Source: Neobacillus cucumis (GTDB lineage: Bacteria; Bacillota; Bacilli; Bacillales_B; DSM-18226). Taken from it: DNA of 64,000 nt. Location: NCBI RefSeq assembly GCF_016107705.1, contig NZ_JAEHGC010000001.1, forward strand, positions 558,001 to 622,000, read 5' to 3'. The notes beneath the pieces were generated by a model. It was not told the DNA's origin. It saw nothing but the letters and a program-made list of their open reading frames with translations, and did no database searches. The position numbers and the translations under genes were made by a program. Below are positions 25,913 to 36,327 of the stretch, piece after piece. Numbering within the stretch: the stretch's first letter is position 1; each line of letters starts with the position of its first letter.

Positions 25913-27031
25913 AAGCAAATCGTAAATTTTTTTGGTTTTTAGATCAATCAGCTTTTCAAAGCTGTTCCCGTATAAGCAGGTATTCCCCAATGGTGAACAA
26001 CTTAGCGGGGCATCGTCCAACCCAGTGAGGATTAACTGGTGCTTCCCATCCTTAAAATTATACGTAACAAGATTAAACCCCTCTGTATACGAGTCAGCCT
26101 CGGTACTTTCTAATGGACTAAAAGCAATAAATTCCTTTTTATTTTCGATATAATCATAATTGGGCACGACCCAATCTGAATAGTTGGTAAGCTGTGGAAT
26201 GGAAAATGAGAAAATACGCTTTAATTTTTTGTCAAAAAACGTATATGTCGAGTTTGTTTTATCCACCTTATTCGCTTCGATGGTTAAAAGCAAATCAGGG
26301 AACACGGTAAAATGAAACACACCAGAGAACACAGGCCTTTCCTCTCCATCCTCCAAGCCCTTAAAAACTAGAGGGGCATATAGTGTTGATTTTTTCTCAT
26401 CCCATTTTAAATAGGCAATCTCGTCTCGATTTACCCATTGAAGAAAAGGCTGGAGCACAGAAATCTCTTTCATTTTTGAACGCTTCATTTCAATTAGAAA
26501 AAGTTTAAAGGTCCAGTCTTCATTAAAGTTTGAAACAAGGATTTTTGACTCGTCATAGGGATTCCATTCAAACTCTAATTCATACGATGCCATGGAGTGT
26601 TTCCAAGATACTTTCCCTTTTTGATTAATAATCTCAATCATACCTTCATAGGTGGAAGGGGAGGACTGCACTAAGAAGTACTTTTTAGAAGGACTTATTT
26701 GAACATTAACAATTGGGGAATCTGTTTTAAAAACAAACTTACTTTTCCCCGTTAAGAAATCATAAATATAAATATTTGAGGATTGTTTAATATTCGTAAT
26801 GTATAGGATTTGATTTTCGGAAATCCAGCCTGCGATCTTAAAAAACTCACCCTTCGAGACAGTAAGCGGGAGCTTCCAATCCTTTACAGAGAAATTAGTT
26901 ACATTTTTTTTGGCGGGATTTTGATTAGATCTTTTTTGCGTTTGAAGATTACATGCTCCAAGGAGGAGGGAAAGAAACAAAATGATTGGAAAAATATATC
27001 GAACCGCTTTTTGTCTTTCAAATTGAATCAA
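25904..27031 (-). CDS. yqgU: Lipoprotein YqgU (beta-propeller-like)
   Basis: A ~375-residue secreted lipoprotein: positively charged start, hydrophobic stretch and lipobox LLGAC (Cys about residue 27), so it is anchored to the outer face of the membrane. The remainder consists of repeated short beta segments with Trp/Tyr-rich turns, resembling a propeller. It corresponds to Bacillus YqgU, function unknown. The TTG at 27031 fits GGAGGGG 6 nt upstream; the ATG at 27046 overlaps that site. Confidence 0.82.
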   Translation of the reverse strand: MIQFERQKAVRYIFPIILFLSLLLGACNLQTQKRSNQNPAKKNVTNFSVKDWKLPLTVSKGEFFKIAGWISENQILYITNIKQSSNIYIYDFLTGKSKFVFKTDSPIVNVQISPSKKYFLVQSSPSTYEGMIEIINQKGKVSWKHSMASYELEFEWNPYDESKILVSNFNEDWTFKLFLIEMKRSKMKEISVLQPFLQWVNRDEIAYLKWDEKKSTLYAPLVFKGLEDGEERPVFSGVFHFTVFPDLLLTIEANKVDKTNSTYTFFDKKLKRIFSFSIPQLTNYSDWVVPNYDYIENKKEFIAFSPLESTEADSYTEGFNLVTYNFKDGKHQLILTGLDDAPLSCSPLGNTCLYGNSFEKLIDLKTKKIYDLLKE

Positions 27032-27104
27032 TCCAAACCCCTCCATTTTAAAAATTCTATATATAATTTAAGACGTTCATATAAAAAGAATGTTTCAATC
27101 CCAA

Positions 27105-27136
27105 GAAAAATGAAAAAGCCGTTTTTAACGGCTTTC
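27105..27136 (-). terminator. Terminator of yqgT
   Basis: AAGCCGTT (27116-27123) pairs with AACGGCTT (27127-27134). On the - strand it is followed by TTTCATTTTTC. Confidence 0.7.
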
Positions 27137-27210
27137 TAAAGTGAATAAAAAGAACCATTACCGATTATTTTAATGAGAATTTTTTAATTTTACAAGGCGT
27201 GTTTTTTAAA

Positions 27211-28401
27211 TTATGAATGAAGCAGCGCAGCTAAAAAAATCGCCTCTGCCCGCGAGTAAATATCTTTATATTTTGAAAGAGGAAGTGGATTAATCCCCCT
27301 TCCCAGCTCAATCGTAAATCCAGGACGTTTAAATTCTTGAATATACCAATCCTTATACCCTGCATGACTGTCAACATACTGAATGGCTTTATACCCGCTT
27401 AATCGTTCCATTTCTTTTGCAATCTTCTCAGCTTCAGGTGGTTCCAAACCCTCATATCCCCAATAAAATTCTTCTCCCTGGGTATGAAAAGCGACAACAC
27501 AGTCAAATAGAGTACTCTTCGCTAATTTAGCCATGGCAATCGCTTCAGGTTCAGTTAACGGAGCATTCCCGGGAAAGTCTCTTGAAGCCGGCAGCTTCGG
27601 CAGTTTCCGATCTTTTTCAATCTCCCATTTTGCTGGATATTGATTATTTAAATCCACCCCGCGAATATTCGCTTTCCAGTGAACGAAATCATCGCTGTCA
27701 TTATTAATTTTTATCACTTTCTTGCGAACCGATTCAGGCGGCCCATTTATAACAAGGTCAACCCCATCCGGATTAACCATGGGTACAATAGAAAGCTCTA
27801 CATTTTGGTACAATTGCAAAGAAGAAACTTCCCTAAAGGTCATTCCATTTGTGATCGAAAGTAAATAATGATTTAACAAATCCATCAAAATCAAGGTAGT
27901 GATCCATTCATTTGCGTGAAAGGATGCATTCATATGAACTTTTTTTGTTCCTTTCCCAATTCTGATTTCATGGATTGGGTTTCCTAAGACACTTTTCCCT
28001 ATGATAGACACTTTGATAAAAGGGTAAACCCTTTTAAGTGAGGTGATAGCATCGTAAAGGATTGCAGAACAACATGGCTTCATAGTGCTTAAAAAAGGCA
28101 TTGTGACTCTTTCAGGTAGTAGGATGGTTTCATTTGGGAGCAATTGATCAAGATTTTGTGTTTGATTAAGTAAAAGTATGGCATCTGGTGAAACATTCCT
28201 TGAAGTTGCTATTCCGGCTAACGTATCCCCGTTTTTAATTCTGTATGGGACTGCTTCATACCCCGGAATGATTATTTTCTTTGAGGTTTCGATATTCTTC
28301 GGATTTATATCACGATTTGAGTCCTCAATCACATTTAGCGGTACCATAAATAGCCTGCTATAATACCATAAGGAGTCTTCAGATCGAAACAGGACCTCCA
28401 T
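27211..28401 (-). CDS. yqgT: LysM-containing M14 peptidase YqgT (gamma-D-glutamyl-diamino acid endopeptidase type)
   Basis: 396 residues. A LysM-like segment (YRIKNGDTLAGIATSRNV, ~residues 53-75) is followed by a zinc carboxypeptidase domain. Zinc ligands are in NASFHANEWITT (HxxE) and VVAFHTQGEEFYW (His); the catalytic Glu is in FTIELGRG. Relatives cleave the gamma-D-Glu-mDAP link of peptidoglycan peptides. No clear signal peptide is seen, so it may act on internalised muropeptides or within the mother cell (inference). Confidence 0.86.
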   Translation of the reverse strand: MEVLFRSEDSLWYYSRLFMVPLNVIEDSNRDINPKNIETSKKIIIPGYEAVPYRIKNGDTLAGIATSRNVSPDAILLLNQTQNLDQLLPNETILLPERVTMPFLSTMKPCCSAILYDAITSLKRVYPFIKVSIIGKSVLGNPIHEIRIGKGTKKVHMNASFHANEWITTLILMDLLNHYLLSITNGMTFREVSSLQLYQNVELSIVPMVNPDGVDLVINGPPESVRKKVIKINNDSDDFVHWKANIRGVDLNNQYPAKWEIEKDRKLPKLPASRDFPGNAPLTEPEAIAMAKLAKSTLFDCVVAFHTQGEEFYWGYEGLEPPEAEKIAKEMERLSGYKAIQYVDSHAGYKDWYIQEFKRPGFTIELGRGINPLPLSKYKDIYSRAEAIFLAALLHS

Positions 28402-28459
28402 TTTTTCCCCCTCCCATCATAAAAATCATATGAAAAGAAAAGAAAAAGATGAATTTTAA

Positions 28460-28486
28460 AAACAAAAAACCTGCGATGGCAGGTTT
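28460..28486 (-). terminator. Terminator of glcK
   Basis: AAACCTGC (28467-28474) pairs with GCAGGTTT (28479-28486) and is followed on - by TTTTTGTTTTTAAAA. Confidence 0.8.
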
Positions 28487-28494
28487 CCTATGAT

Positions 28495-29469
28495 TTATAA
28501 ATTTAATTTATTTTTAATCAGCCATGCTGCACCAATGACACCTGCATCATTTCCTAATGTTGCTAATGCGAGCTCTGTTGATTCTTTTACAGAAGAAAAT
28601 GCAAATTGATTAAATTGTTGTTTCACAGAGTTTAATAGGATATCACCAGCTTTTGAAACACCACCGCCTATAACAATTTTTTGCGGATTCAGGGTATTTC
28701 CGATATTCGCTAAAACAAGACCTAAATGAAATGTTACCTCATCTAATACTTTTACAGCCATTTGGTCTCCATTTCTTGCAGCGTCAAAAACATCCTTTGC
28801 ATTTATTCTACCGTTTGCAGCCTGTTTCTCAGCTAATTCACCTTTTAAATCGCCTTTTAAAATTTCTTTCGTTGCTAACCGGACAATTCCCGTTGCTGAA
28901 GCAACCGTTTCAAGACAACCGGTTTTCCCGCAATTACAAGGTGCACCGCCATTTGGAACAGCCGTTATATGCCCGATTTCCCCTGCAGCACCATTTGCAC
29001 CTTGGACAATATTCCCGCCTATAATGACTCCACCGCCAACACCGGTACCAAGCGTGACACAAACCAAATCTTTTGCTCCACCTCCTGCACCTTTCCACAT
29101 TTCACCTAGCGCTGCACAATTCGCATCATTTTCAATTGCAGCAGGAAGATCGGTCGTTACTTCTAGTTGTTCCTTAAGCGGATAGTTCTCTTTCCATCCT
29201 AAATTAACAACATTCAAGATTACTCCATTTTCATAGTCAACCGGGCCTGGGGCACCCATTCCAATTCCAATTAATCTATTTTTATTTTCACCGAGGCTTG
29301 CTAATTTTTCATTAATCGCCTTGGCAATATTACCGGTAATATTTCGGCCTTCATCTGAATTATCCGTTGGTATTTCCCACTTTTGAAGGATTTCTCCACT
29401 AGTAGTCAGAAATGCTAATTTTGTCGTTGTGCCGCCAAGATCCACGCCTACAATCCATTTATCTTGCAA
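28495..29469 (-). CDS. glcK: Glucokinase (ROK family)
   Basis: A ~324-residue ATP-dependent glucose kinase. VGVDLGGTTTKLAF is the phosphate-binding motif, and ENDANCAALGEMW and GEIGHITAV contribute sugar-binding residues. GAPCNCGKTGCLETVAS is the ROK zinc motif (CxCGxxGCxE). It makes glucose-6-phosphate from non-PTS glucose. Start: the TTG at 29469 has AGGTGA 5 nt upstream and matches the B. subtilis N-terminus; a GTG at 29478 is the alternative. It follows yqgQ directly. Confidence 0.93.
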   Translation of the reverse strand: MQDKWIVGVDLGGTTTKLAFLTTSGEILQKWEIPTDNSDEGRNITGNIAKAINEKLASLGENKNRLIGIGMGAPGPVDYENGVILNVVNLGWKENYPLKEQLEVTTDLPAAIENDANCAALGEMWKGAGGGAKDLVCVTLGTGVGGGVIIGGNIVQGANGAAGEIGHITAVPNGGAPCNCGKTGCLETVASATGIVRLATKEILKGDLKGELAEKQAANGRINAKDVFDAARNGDQMAVKVLDEVTFHLGLVLANIGNTLNPQKIVIGGGVSKAGDILLNSVKQQFNQFAFSSVKESTELALATLGNDAGVIGAAWLIKNKLNL

Positions 29470-29478
29470 TTTATTCAC

Positions 29479-29685
29479 CTATCTTCGACTTTTTTCTTTT
29501 TGAAATTGAATCTCTTGTCTTAGGATCAATAACGCTGTTTGGTATTCCTTTGGTTCAATTAATTGAGATTGATAAAGTTCTTTTAATTCAGTTTCCATCA
29601 GTTCCATATCGGCCACTCGATCACCAATATAAATAATCGTTCCAAATTGTTTTAAAAATTGCTGAATCTCGTAAACTGTTTTCAT
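29479..29685 (-). CDS. yqgQ: YqgQ (DUF910) small protein
   Basis: A 68-residue, mostly helical acidic/basic protein: MKTVYEIQQFLKQFGTIIYI, then GDRVADMELMETELKELY. This is the conserved YqgQ/DUF910 family, found just upstream of glcK in Bacillus and of unknown function. Its stop directly precedes glcK, so the two form one operon. GGGGCAGGAA precedes the ATG. Confidence 0.87.
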   Translation of the reverse strand: MKTVYEIQQFLKQFGTIIYIGDRVADMELMETELKELYQSQLIEPKEYQTALLILRQEIQFQKEKSRR

Positions 29686-29738
29686 TTCCTGCCCCTTAAA
29701 ATTCTATAAATTGGAGATACAATGAATCGTACAAAAAA

Positions 29739-29767
29739 AGTATACCTTATGCCAATTCCCGCCTCAA
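29739..29767 (-). promoter_or_regulatory. Probable promoter of yqgQ-glcK
   Basis: On the - strand TTGAGG (29767-29762), a 17-bp spacer and TATACT (29744-29739), about 50 bp before yqgQ. Confidence 0.5.
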
Positions 29768-29820
29768 GGAAATATTTTTGTAACGGCAATTGTAAAATCC
29801 GAATCATTCCGGACAATAGA

Positions 29821-31374
29821 TTATTGAAGATGTTGGTTAATTTTTCGAACTAAATCAGAGTAATCCTTGCGGTCTGGATTTAACTTAACGGCCTTTTCCG
29901 CATTTACCTTCGCTTCCTTAAAGTCCCCTTCCTCGATATTAATCAGCGCAAGATTATAATAGGCTTCTTCAAAATCAGGGTACAATTGGGTCGCTTTTTG
30001 TAAATGAATTTTTGCCTTCGAAAGCATTCCCTTTTTAATTTCCGTATAGGATAGAAGAAAATAAACATTTGCCGAAGGGCTCTTTAATTTTTTTTCTGTT
30101 TCCCTTAATACCTGATAAGCCTGATCATTTTTATCCTGCTTAATATATTCCTGGGCAAGGGCTAAACTGGAGCTTTCATCTCTTGTCCTTGCGCCGGTAC
30201 TATAACCATAAGATAAGGACCCCCAAATAATAGCAGCGGCCAATAGGAAAAATACTGCTTGGAGGAATACTTTTTTCTGCTTTGGAAGGTAAACCACTCC
30301 GGCTGCAAGAAATCCTCCTGCTAAGCCGCCCAAGTGACCTGCACTATCGATACCCGAAGCTGTAAAACTAAAAACAAGATTGATTCCCAGAACGACAATT
30401 AAATTGAAGCCGATTGTTCTGAAAAAAAGCTTCGGCTGTATCATTCCAAAATAAAGCAATGCCCCGAAACATCCATAAATGGCGCCGCTGGCTCCTGCTG
30501 ATAGATTTGAACTAAAAATAAAACTGGCAATAACCCCAGCAATACCAGCGAACAAGTAAATAAAAAGGAATCGTAGATTACCATATAATCTTTCAACGGC
30601 AACTCCTAAATAATATAATGCAAGTGTATTCATGGCTAGATGTAAAAAACCAATATGAAGGAAGATTGGTGTAATAAAACGCCACCACTGACCTTCATAG
30701 ATAAGAGGATTAAATTTGGCCCCATACTTAATCAATGTGGAATTGTTGGTACTCCCTCCGTGCATTTCCAGCCAAAAAAAGACGAGAATTTGAACAATCA
30801 TGAATAAATAGGTAAATAACGGCCTACCATTTTCAAAAACGGCTTTTTCCGCTTCTGCCTGATTTAAAGCAGACTCAAGTGTTGATTTTTTTAAAGCTTG
30901 GATGGTTTCTTCCGAATAAGATTCATTAATATCGAAGAATACTTGCTTCTCTAGTAAATGTGAAAGAGTTTGAAAGCCTGTTTCATAATTCTCATTTGCA
31001 AATAAAATAGAGACAATTGCGGTTTTATTCCCCTCCGGATAAAAATAAGGCTTCTCGAGACGATATTCATATTCATCTACTGGTGGATAGGAACTGACAT
31101 AAATATTCGCCATATTCAAATCACCTCGACGAAGCTGTTTACGGATATTCTCTCCATTCGCTGCGGTAAATTCAATATCCCTTTGCATCGAATTACTCCA
31201 ATTAAGGTCTTGATTGAATAAGCGTACTATAGGTGCTTTCTTATTTTCTAATTTTTCGAGCCATAGCTCTTTTTGATTATCAAATAATTGAATGATGCGA
31301 TAACCTTGTTCTGTAATAAAGAAATGAGCTAAGCGCCAAAAGATGAATTCCTCTCTATTCAATACTCCTCCCAC
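29821..31374 (-). CDS. gluP: Rhomboid intramembrane protease GluP with TPR tail
   Basis: A 517-residue protein: a soluble N-domain (~residues 1-180), a rhomboid core of six or seven membrane helices (~185-375) and a C-terminal TPR region (~400-515). The catalytic Ser is in SAGASGAIYG and the His in DSAGHLGGLAGG; WWRFITPIFLHIGFLHLAMN is the typical L1/TM2 region. GluP cleaves membrane proteins and is linked to division and sugar export in Bacillus. It may begin at the GTG (31374) or at a TTG four codons later (31362), since GGGAGGAG lies between. Confidence 0.92.
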   Translation of the reverse strand: MGGVLNREEFIFWRLAHFFITEQGYRIIQLFDNQKELWLEKLENKKAPIVRLFNQDLNWSNSMQRDIEFTAANGENIRKQLRRGDLNMANIYVSSYPPVDEYEYRLEKPYFYPEGNKTAIVSILFANENYETGFQTLSHLLEKQVFFDINESYSEETIQALKKSTLESALNQAEAEKAVFENGRPLFTYLFMIVQILVFFWLEMHGGSTNNSTLIKYGAKFNPLIYEGQWWRFITPIFLHIGFLHLAMNTLALYYLGVAVERLYGNLRFLFIYLFAGIAGVIASFIFSSNLSAGASGAIYGCFGALLYFGMIQPKLFFRTIGFNLIVVLGINLVFSFTASGIDSAGHLGGLAGGFLAAGVVYLPKQKKVFLQAVFFLLAAAIIWGSLSYGYSTGARTRDESSSLALAQEYIKQDKNDQAYQVLRETEKKLKSPSANVYFLLSYTEIKKGMLSKAKIHLQKATQLYPDFEEAYYNLALINIEEGDFKEAKVNAEKAVKLNPDRKDYSDLVRKINQHLQ

Positions 31375-31501
31375 TTTCTATCTAAGTAATAGCTATATAT
31401 AATTAATAATTATTGGATGGTTTCATTATAACCGAATTCCATTCAAATCAATGCCTAAACGGCCTCATTTCCGGCAATTTTATTATGGATTCTACAGGAC
31501 A

Positions 31502-31539
31502 AATAAAAAACCATCTGCGGTTTTCACCTTTCAGATGGT
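31502..31539 (-). terminator. Terminator of yqgO
   Basis: ACCATCTG (31510-31517) pairs with CAGATGGT (31532-31539). It is followed on - by TTTTTTATTTG, and the yqgO stop codon is in the loop. Confidence 0.7.
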
Positions 31540-31718
31540 CCTCCAAAAACAGTTTGCAGCATTTTATTTTTTACTCCCGGGAAACTCATAATGGAACCTA
31601 CCGCAAGGCGGCGTAGCCAGCCGGATGCCAGCAATAAATTAATAAGCCGATATCGATAACGAAATCCAAAATACCCGATAGAACCAATTAAAAAAATAGA
31701 TGTAATAACACGAGACAT
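31524..31718 (-). CDS. yqgO: YqgO family small protein
   Basis: A 64-residue protein with one N-terminal hydrophobic segment (MSRVITSIFLIGSIGYFGF) and a basic amphipathic remainder. Position next to gluP identifies it as YqgO, unknown function. The last codons form part of the terminator stem, as in several genes of this window. Confidence 0.75.
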   Translation of the reverse strand: MSRVITSIFLIGSIGYFGFRYRYRLINLLLASGWLRRLAVGSIMSFPGVKNKMLQTVFGGPSER

Positions 31719-31819
31719 AATAAATCCCTCCTACATCTATTCTGTGTAATAAATATAAGTTTTATCCATTGTTACCAATAATCATGGACTGAAATTATGG
31801 AGAATATAAACCCATAAGG

Positions 31820-32800
<981 letters not shown>

Positions 32801-33589
32801 TCACACCACTAAAAACACTATACTCAATGCCAATAAAGCTGCAATAAAACCCGATAAAAAGTTAACCATGTCATTATCAATATAGCTAATACCTTTTATC
32901 CGTAAAGTTGCCTTTTGACAATGAATTCGTCTTTCCGTCTCAATCCCGCACTGACTGCACATGTATAATTGTTGATAAAAAGCCCCAAATAATGTATCAA
33001 TCACATTACCCAAAAAACCGAATAGAAAAATAAGGAAGGCAAGAAAAATATGTAAATGAAATAGCCATAAACTAAAAAGAGCGATTAACAGCGCACCTGC
33101 CAATGCAGCACTCGTTCCCAAAAAACTAATCGCACCCGAGGTCCCTCTTTCCACTGGCTTAAATGTTCGAATAAAAAGCGGATTTTTTTTACTTAATGAC
33201 CCAATTTCAGATGCCCATGTATCTGAATTAGCACTTGCAAGTGAAACAGCAAAAGCAATCAGCCAAATGACGTTAGGTTGAAGGAAGTTAATTAGACTGA
33301 AAAGAGCTGCAGCCCCGCCATTAGCAGCAACCTGCCTCCAATCCCTTGTTGCCCCTTTTGCTAATTTTTCTTCCATGGTTTTCTTTACGGATTTCTTGTA
33401 TTCAGACCATATACTTGAAGAAACAAAGAACATTCCAAGTAGAAAAAGACCCTCTAAATTAAAACCGAGCATGACTGCCGCCCCAACAAATATGGCGGCT
33501 AGTGCCCCAGATTTAGTAAGTGCTTTAACGAGGTAGGCGAGTAATCCAGCAGCAATGATAATGACAAAAATAATCCACTTTTCTATCAT
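32801..33589 (-). CDS. DUF92 family integral membrane protein
   Basis: 262 residues with about six transmembrane helices. Family signatures are KSGALAAIFVGAAVMLGF, ANSDTWASEIG and FKPVERGTSGAIS. Plant and cyanobacterial relatives (VTE6 and similar) are phytyl-phosphate kinases; in Bacillus the role is unknown. It overlaps yqgN by 4 bp (ATGA), so the two are translationally coupled. Confidence 0.82.
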   Translation of the reverse strand: MIEKWIIFVIIIAAGLLAYLVKALTKSGALAAIFVGAAVMLGFNLEGLFLLGMFFVSSSIWSEYKKSVKKTMEEKLAKGATRDWRQVAANGGAAALFSLINFLQPNVIWLIAFAVSLASANSDTWASEIGSLSKKNPLFIRTFKPVERGTSGAISFLGTSAALAGALLIALFSLWLFHLHIFLAFLIFLFGFLGNVIDTLFGAFYQQLYMCSQCGIETERRIHCQKATLRIKGISYIDNDMVNFLSGFIAALLALSIVFLVV

Positions 33590-34152
33590 TTGGTGATAAT
33601 AACCTTATCATTCGTAATAATTTTTGAAACAGGTAAATCATGTTCCTCAATGCTAAAATCAGGAACTACTTGCATATCGAAAGCAAGTGAGGAAGTTTTG
33701 CCGCTATAATTTGATAAGAATCGATCATAATACCCTCCACCAAAACCAATTCGATATCCTTCTTTTGTATAGGCTAAACCCGGTACAATTAATAAATCAA
33801 TTAAGCCCGGTCTAACCTCTTTGGTCAGTTCCTCTTTTGGTTCAAATAAACCATAATATACCGATTCAAGTTGGGAAAATTCAGTCAAGATTCGGAATGA
33901 TAGAAGTTTTTCGTTTGGAAGACACTTCGGAACAGCTACTTGTTTGCCCAACTCCCAAGCCTTTCTAATAATTTGATAGGTATCTACTTCTGGCACCTTA
34001 GAAAGGGTGATTCCGATTATATTGGCATTTTTAAAATCTTGGTCGTCAAATAGCCGATTGGCAATTTTATAAGAGAGGTCTTCATACATAGGTTTTGAAA
34101 CTTGCGATAATGTTTCCATCATTTGTTTTCGAAGGGATTTTTTATCGTTCAT
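33586..34152 (-). CDS. yqgN: 5-formyltetrahydrofolate cyclo-ligase
   Basis: A 188-residue enzyme that converts 5-formyl-THF to 5,10-methenyl-THF with ATP, clearing a folate that inhibits glycine/serine C1 enzymes. The C-terminal substrate/ATP loop GYRIGFGGGYYDRFL is diagnostic; KSLRKQMMETL is the usual start and IITNDKVI the usual end. TAAGGAGG precedes the ATG at 34152. It is cotranscribed with the DUF92 gene. Confidence 0.93.
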   Translation of the reverse strand: MNDKKSLRKQMMETLSQVSKPMYEDLSYKIANRLFDDQDFKNANIIGITLSKVPEVDTYQIIRKAWELGKQVAVPKCLPNEKLLSFRILTEFSQLESVYYGLFEPKEELTKEVRPGLIDLLIVPGLAYTKEGYRIGFGGGYYDRFLSNYSGKTSSLAFDMQVVPDFSIEEHDLPVSKIITNDKVIITK

Positions 34153-34181
34153 TATTGGATTCCTCCTTATTTTTGGACAAC

Positions 34182-34210
34182 AAAAAAAGCAGCAGGAAGC
34201 TCCTACTGCT
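34182..34210 (-). terminator. Terminator of rpmG
   Basis: AGCAGCAGGA (34188-34197) pairs with TCCTACTGCT (34201-34210) with one mismatch, followed on - by TTTTTTTG; the right arm abuts the rpmG stop. Confidence 0.75.
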
Positions 34211-34359
34211 TATTTTGTTTCGCGGTGTGCGGTTGTACGTTTTTCTCTTGGGCAATATTTCTTAAGCTCAAGACGATCTGGGTTATTACGTTTATTTTTT
34301 GTTGAAATATAGTTACGGTCTCCACACTCAGTGCAAGCTAGCGTAATATTTACACGCAT
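34210..34359 (-). CDS. rpmG: 50S ribosomal protein L33 (RpmGA type)
   Basis: A 49-residue ribosomal protein: [20 protein letters not shown] at the start, [16 protein letters not shown] at the end. CTEC is present but the second zinc pair is reduced to one Cys (KYC), as in B. subtilis RpmGA. The ATG at 34359 has a GGAGGG site. It sits alone with its own terminator, upstream of yqgN. Confidence 0.93.
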   Translation of the reverse strand: MRVNITLACTECGDRNYISTKNKRNNPDRLELKKYCPREKRTTAHRETK

Positions 34360-34414
34360 GTTGATTTCCCTCCAAACCAATAAGCTAGTTCGTTCATACG
34401 ACTTTTCTATAATA

Positions 34415-35047
34415 TCATTTTTCGAAAGGAAATGCTAGTGTATTTTTTAAAAGTGCACATTCCATGTTTAGGAGTTCATTTTTACTACTTCCATTAATTG
34501 CCCAAGTACAGATTTTATTGGTATCACGAGCCCCTATGGACATTTTCATCGTAAAGATACTTGCAGCCGGACCCTTTGCCATAGGCTGGTACACTAAGCT
34601 GCCTTTATTTAAATTACTCCATAGTTTATCAGTAAAAATATTCCATAACGAATGAACGGTACATTCTTTCATTTCAGAACCATTGTATTTTCCATTTACG
34701 AGGATTAGCTTTTCATTGGCAAGATGAAAAATACGATTCTCCACAGGTGAGATAAACGTAAAATTCTCCCCCGTTAAATTCGGATTATGATGCAAAACTA
34801 AAACTTTGATTTCTTTTGTTGTTTTGCTGTGATTACTAATGTAGATTTTTGCGAAGGAAATTTTCGAATGGATATGCTCAAGTTTTAGTTTAATTACCAA
34901 CTCTTCATCGTAAATTACCTTTTCCGTACAATTTTGCATCCAATAAACTTTACCATTTACCCAAATCCCCGGAATTAGCTGCAGCTGCTCGATAACGAAA
35001 TGATTAAGGGAGGTTGGAACAATCTCTATCGGCTCCATTAAACTCAT
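34415..35047 (-). CDS. Conserved hypothetical protein downstream of a GT4 glycosyltransferase
   Basis: About 210 residues, [20 protein letters not shown] at the start, with no signal peptide or transmembrane segment. The composition suggests a beta-rich domain ([33 protein letters not shown]). I do not recognise a family. It is the last gene of the DUF4912-GT4 operon, so a role with an alpha-glucan or glycoconjugate is possible (inference). The ATG at 35047 has AAGGTGGTG 8 nt upstream. Confidence 0.65.
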   Translation of the reverse strand: MSLMEPIEIVPTSLNHFVIEQLQLIPGIWVNGKVYWMQNCTEKVIYDEELVIKLKLEHIHSKISFAKIYISNHSKTTKEIKVLVLHHNPNLTGENFTFISPVENRIFHLANEKLILVNGKYNGSEMKECTVHSLWNIFTDKLWSNLNKGSLVYQPMAKGPAASIFTMKMSIGARDTNKICTWAINGSSKNELLNMECALLKNTLAFPFEK

Positions 35048-35085
35048 CGGATTAACACCACCTTTTTGCCCTATAGGGTATTTAC

Positions 35086-36327
35086 TTAGCACTCTGTTGC
35101 GTCTACTAATTGGGTTAATAATGTATCTTCGATTATTCTGCTTGTCTCCAATGCAACGCGTTTCCAGCTATACAAGCTTTTCATCACCAGCTGACCTTCT
35201 TTCGCCATCTCTGCTGCCTTTTCAGGATTTTTGTAAATAAATAAAATTTGTTCCAATAAGCTTTTGGCATCTCCAGGAGTCATTACCATCCCCGTTTGCA
35301 AATGCTTCACAATCCCTTTTAAACCGCCTGTTTTTGAAACAATTGTTGGCTTTCCAAGAGCCATTGATTCAAGTGCAACAATTCCAAAAGGTTCATACAA
35401 GCTTGGAACAACGACCATTTCACAATTTTGAATGAAAGTATTGCGTTGCTGCTCGGATACAAATCCAATAAACGTGATCTTGTCTTCTAAATGTTTTTCT
35501 TGAATCAGCTTACGATAGGTATCAAGCATCGGGCCTTTTCCGGCAATTACAAAGGAGTATTCAAGCTTTAGCTCCTTTGCAATGGCTGCCGCCTCGATTA
35601 TTGTTTCGAATCCCTTTTCCTTCACTATTCTTCCCATTGAAAAGATATATTTTTTATCTTGGAGATTAGGGGAAAGTTCAACAGATTCTTCTTCCCTATT
35701 GTTTAACAAATCTACCCCATTTGGTATAATCGCTAATTTTTCAGAAGCCGCATCGAAAATAGAGGTTACTTCCTCAACCATATAATCGCTGCATACAATA
35801 ACTTGGTCAGCCTCGGTTACAAGCTGCTGCTCTTTGCTATGAATAAACTTCTGCATTTCAGTATAAATCCCATTATTTCTTCCATATTCTGTAGCATGAA
35901 TGGTAGCTAGTAATGGAATCGATAACGAATCCTTTAAGGCAATGGCAGCGGTACCTACGAGCCAATCATGAGCATGAATAATACTGAAGCTGTATTCATC
36001 AGCCAATTTTTCCACTTTATACGCCATCGCTAGGTTAAGTCCGCCGATCCATGATAGAAAATCTTCATCCTGTTCGTTTAATGGCTTAACGCGATGTACA
36101 TGAACACCATTTATTTTTTCATAAGAAGGCAAGTCATTTCTTAGCAATGAAACAACATGAACCTCATGACCTAATTCAGCAAGATGAACAGATAATCCAT
36201 ATACATGTCTAGAAAGCCCGCCCACTACATGAGGAGGGTACTCCCAACTTAACATCAAAATGTTTAATGGGCGATGAATCGTAGATACCCGCTCCAAATC
36301 AGCCGGCATGCGTATTTTTTTATCCAT
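35086..36327 (-). CDS. Glycosyltransferase family 4
   Basis: 413 residues with the GT-B fold. The N-domain opens WEYPPHVVGGLSRHVYGLS, the glycogen/starch-synthase-like donor/acceptor loop. The C-domain has FSMGRIVKEKGFETI, PSLYEPFGIVALESMALGKP (the E-x7-E motif) and SKTGGLKGIV. It corresponds in position to B. subtilis yqgM. The substrate is not determinable, but the opening motif points to a nucleotide-sugar alpha-glucan-type enzyme. The ATG at 36327 has GGAGGAG. It overlaps the DUF4912 gene by 8 bp. Confidence 0.85.
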   Translation of the reverse strand: MDKKIRMPADLERVSTIHRPLNILMLSWEYPPHVVGGLSRHVYGLSVHLAELGHEVHVVSLLRNDLPSYEKINGVHVHRVKPLNEQDEDFLSWIGGLNLAMAYKVEKLADEYSFSIIHAHDWLVGTAAIALKDSLSIPLLATIHATEYGRNNGIYTEMQKFIHSKEQQLVTEADQVIVCSDYMVEEVTSIFDAASEKLAIIPNGVDLLNNREEESVELSPNLQDKKYIFSMGRIVKEKGFETIIEAAAIAKELKLEYSFVIAGKGPMLDTYRKLIQEKHLEDKITFIGFVSEQQRNTFIQNCEMVVVPSLYEPFGIVALESMALGKPTIVSKTGGLKGIVKHLQTGMVMTPGDAKSLLEQILFIYKNPEKAAEMAKEGQLVMKSLYSWKRVALETSRIIEDTLLTQLVDATEC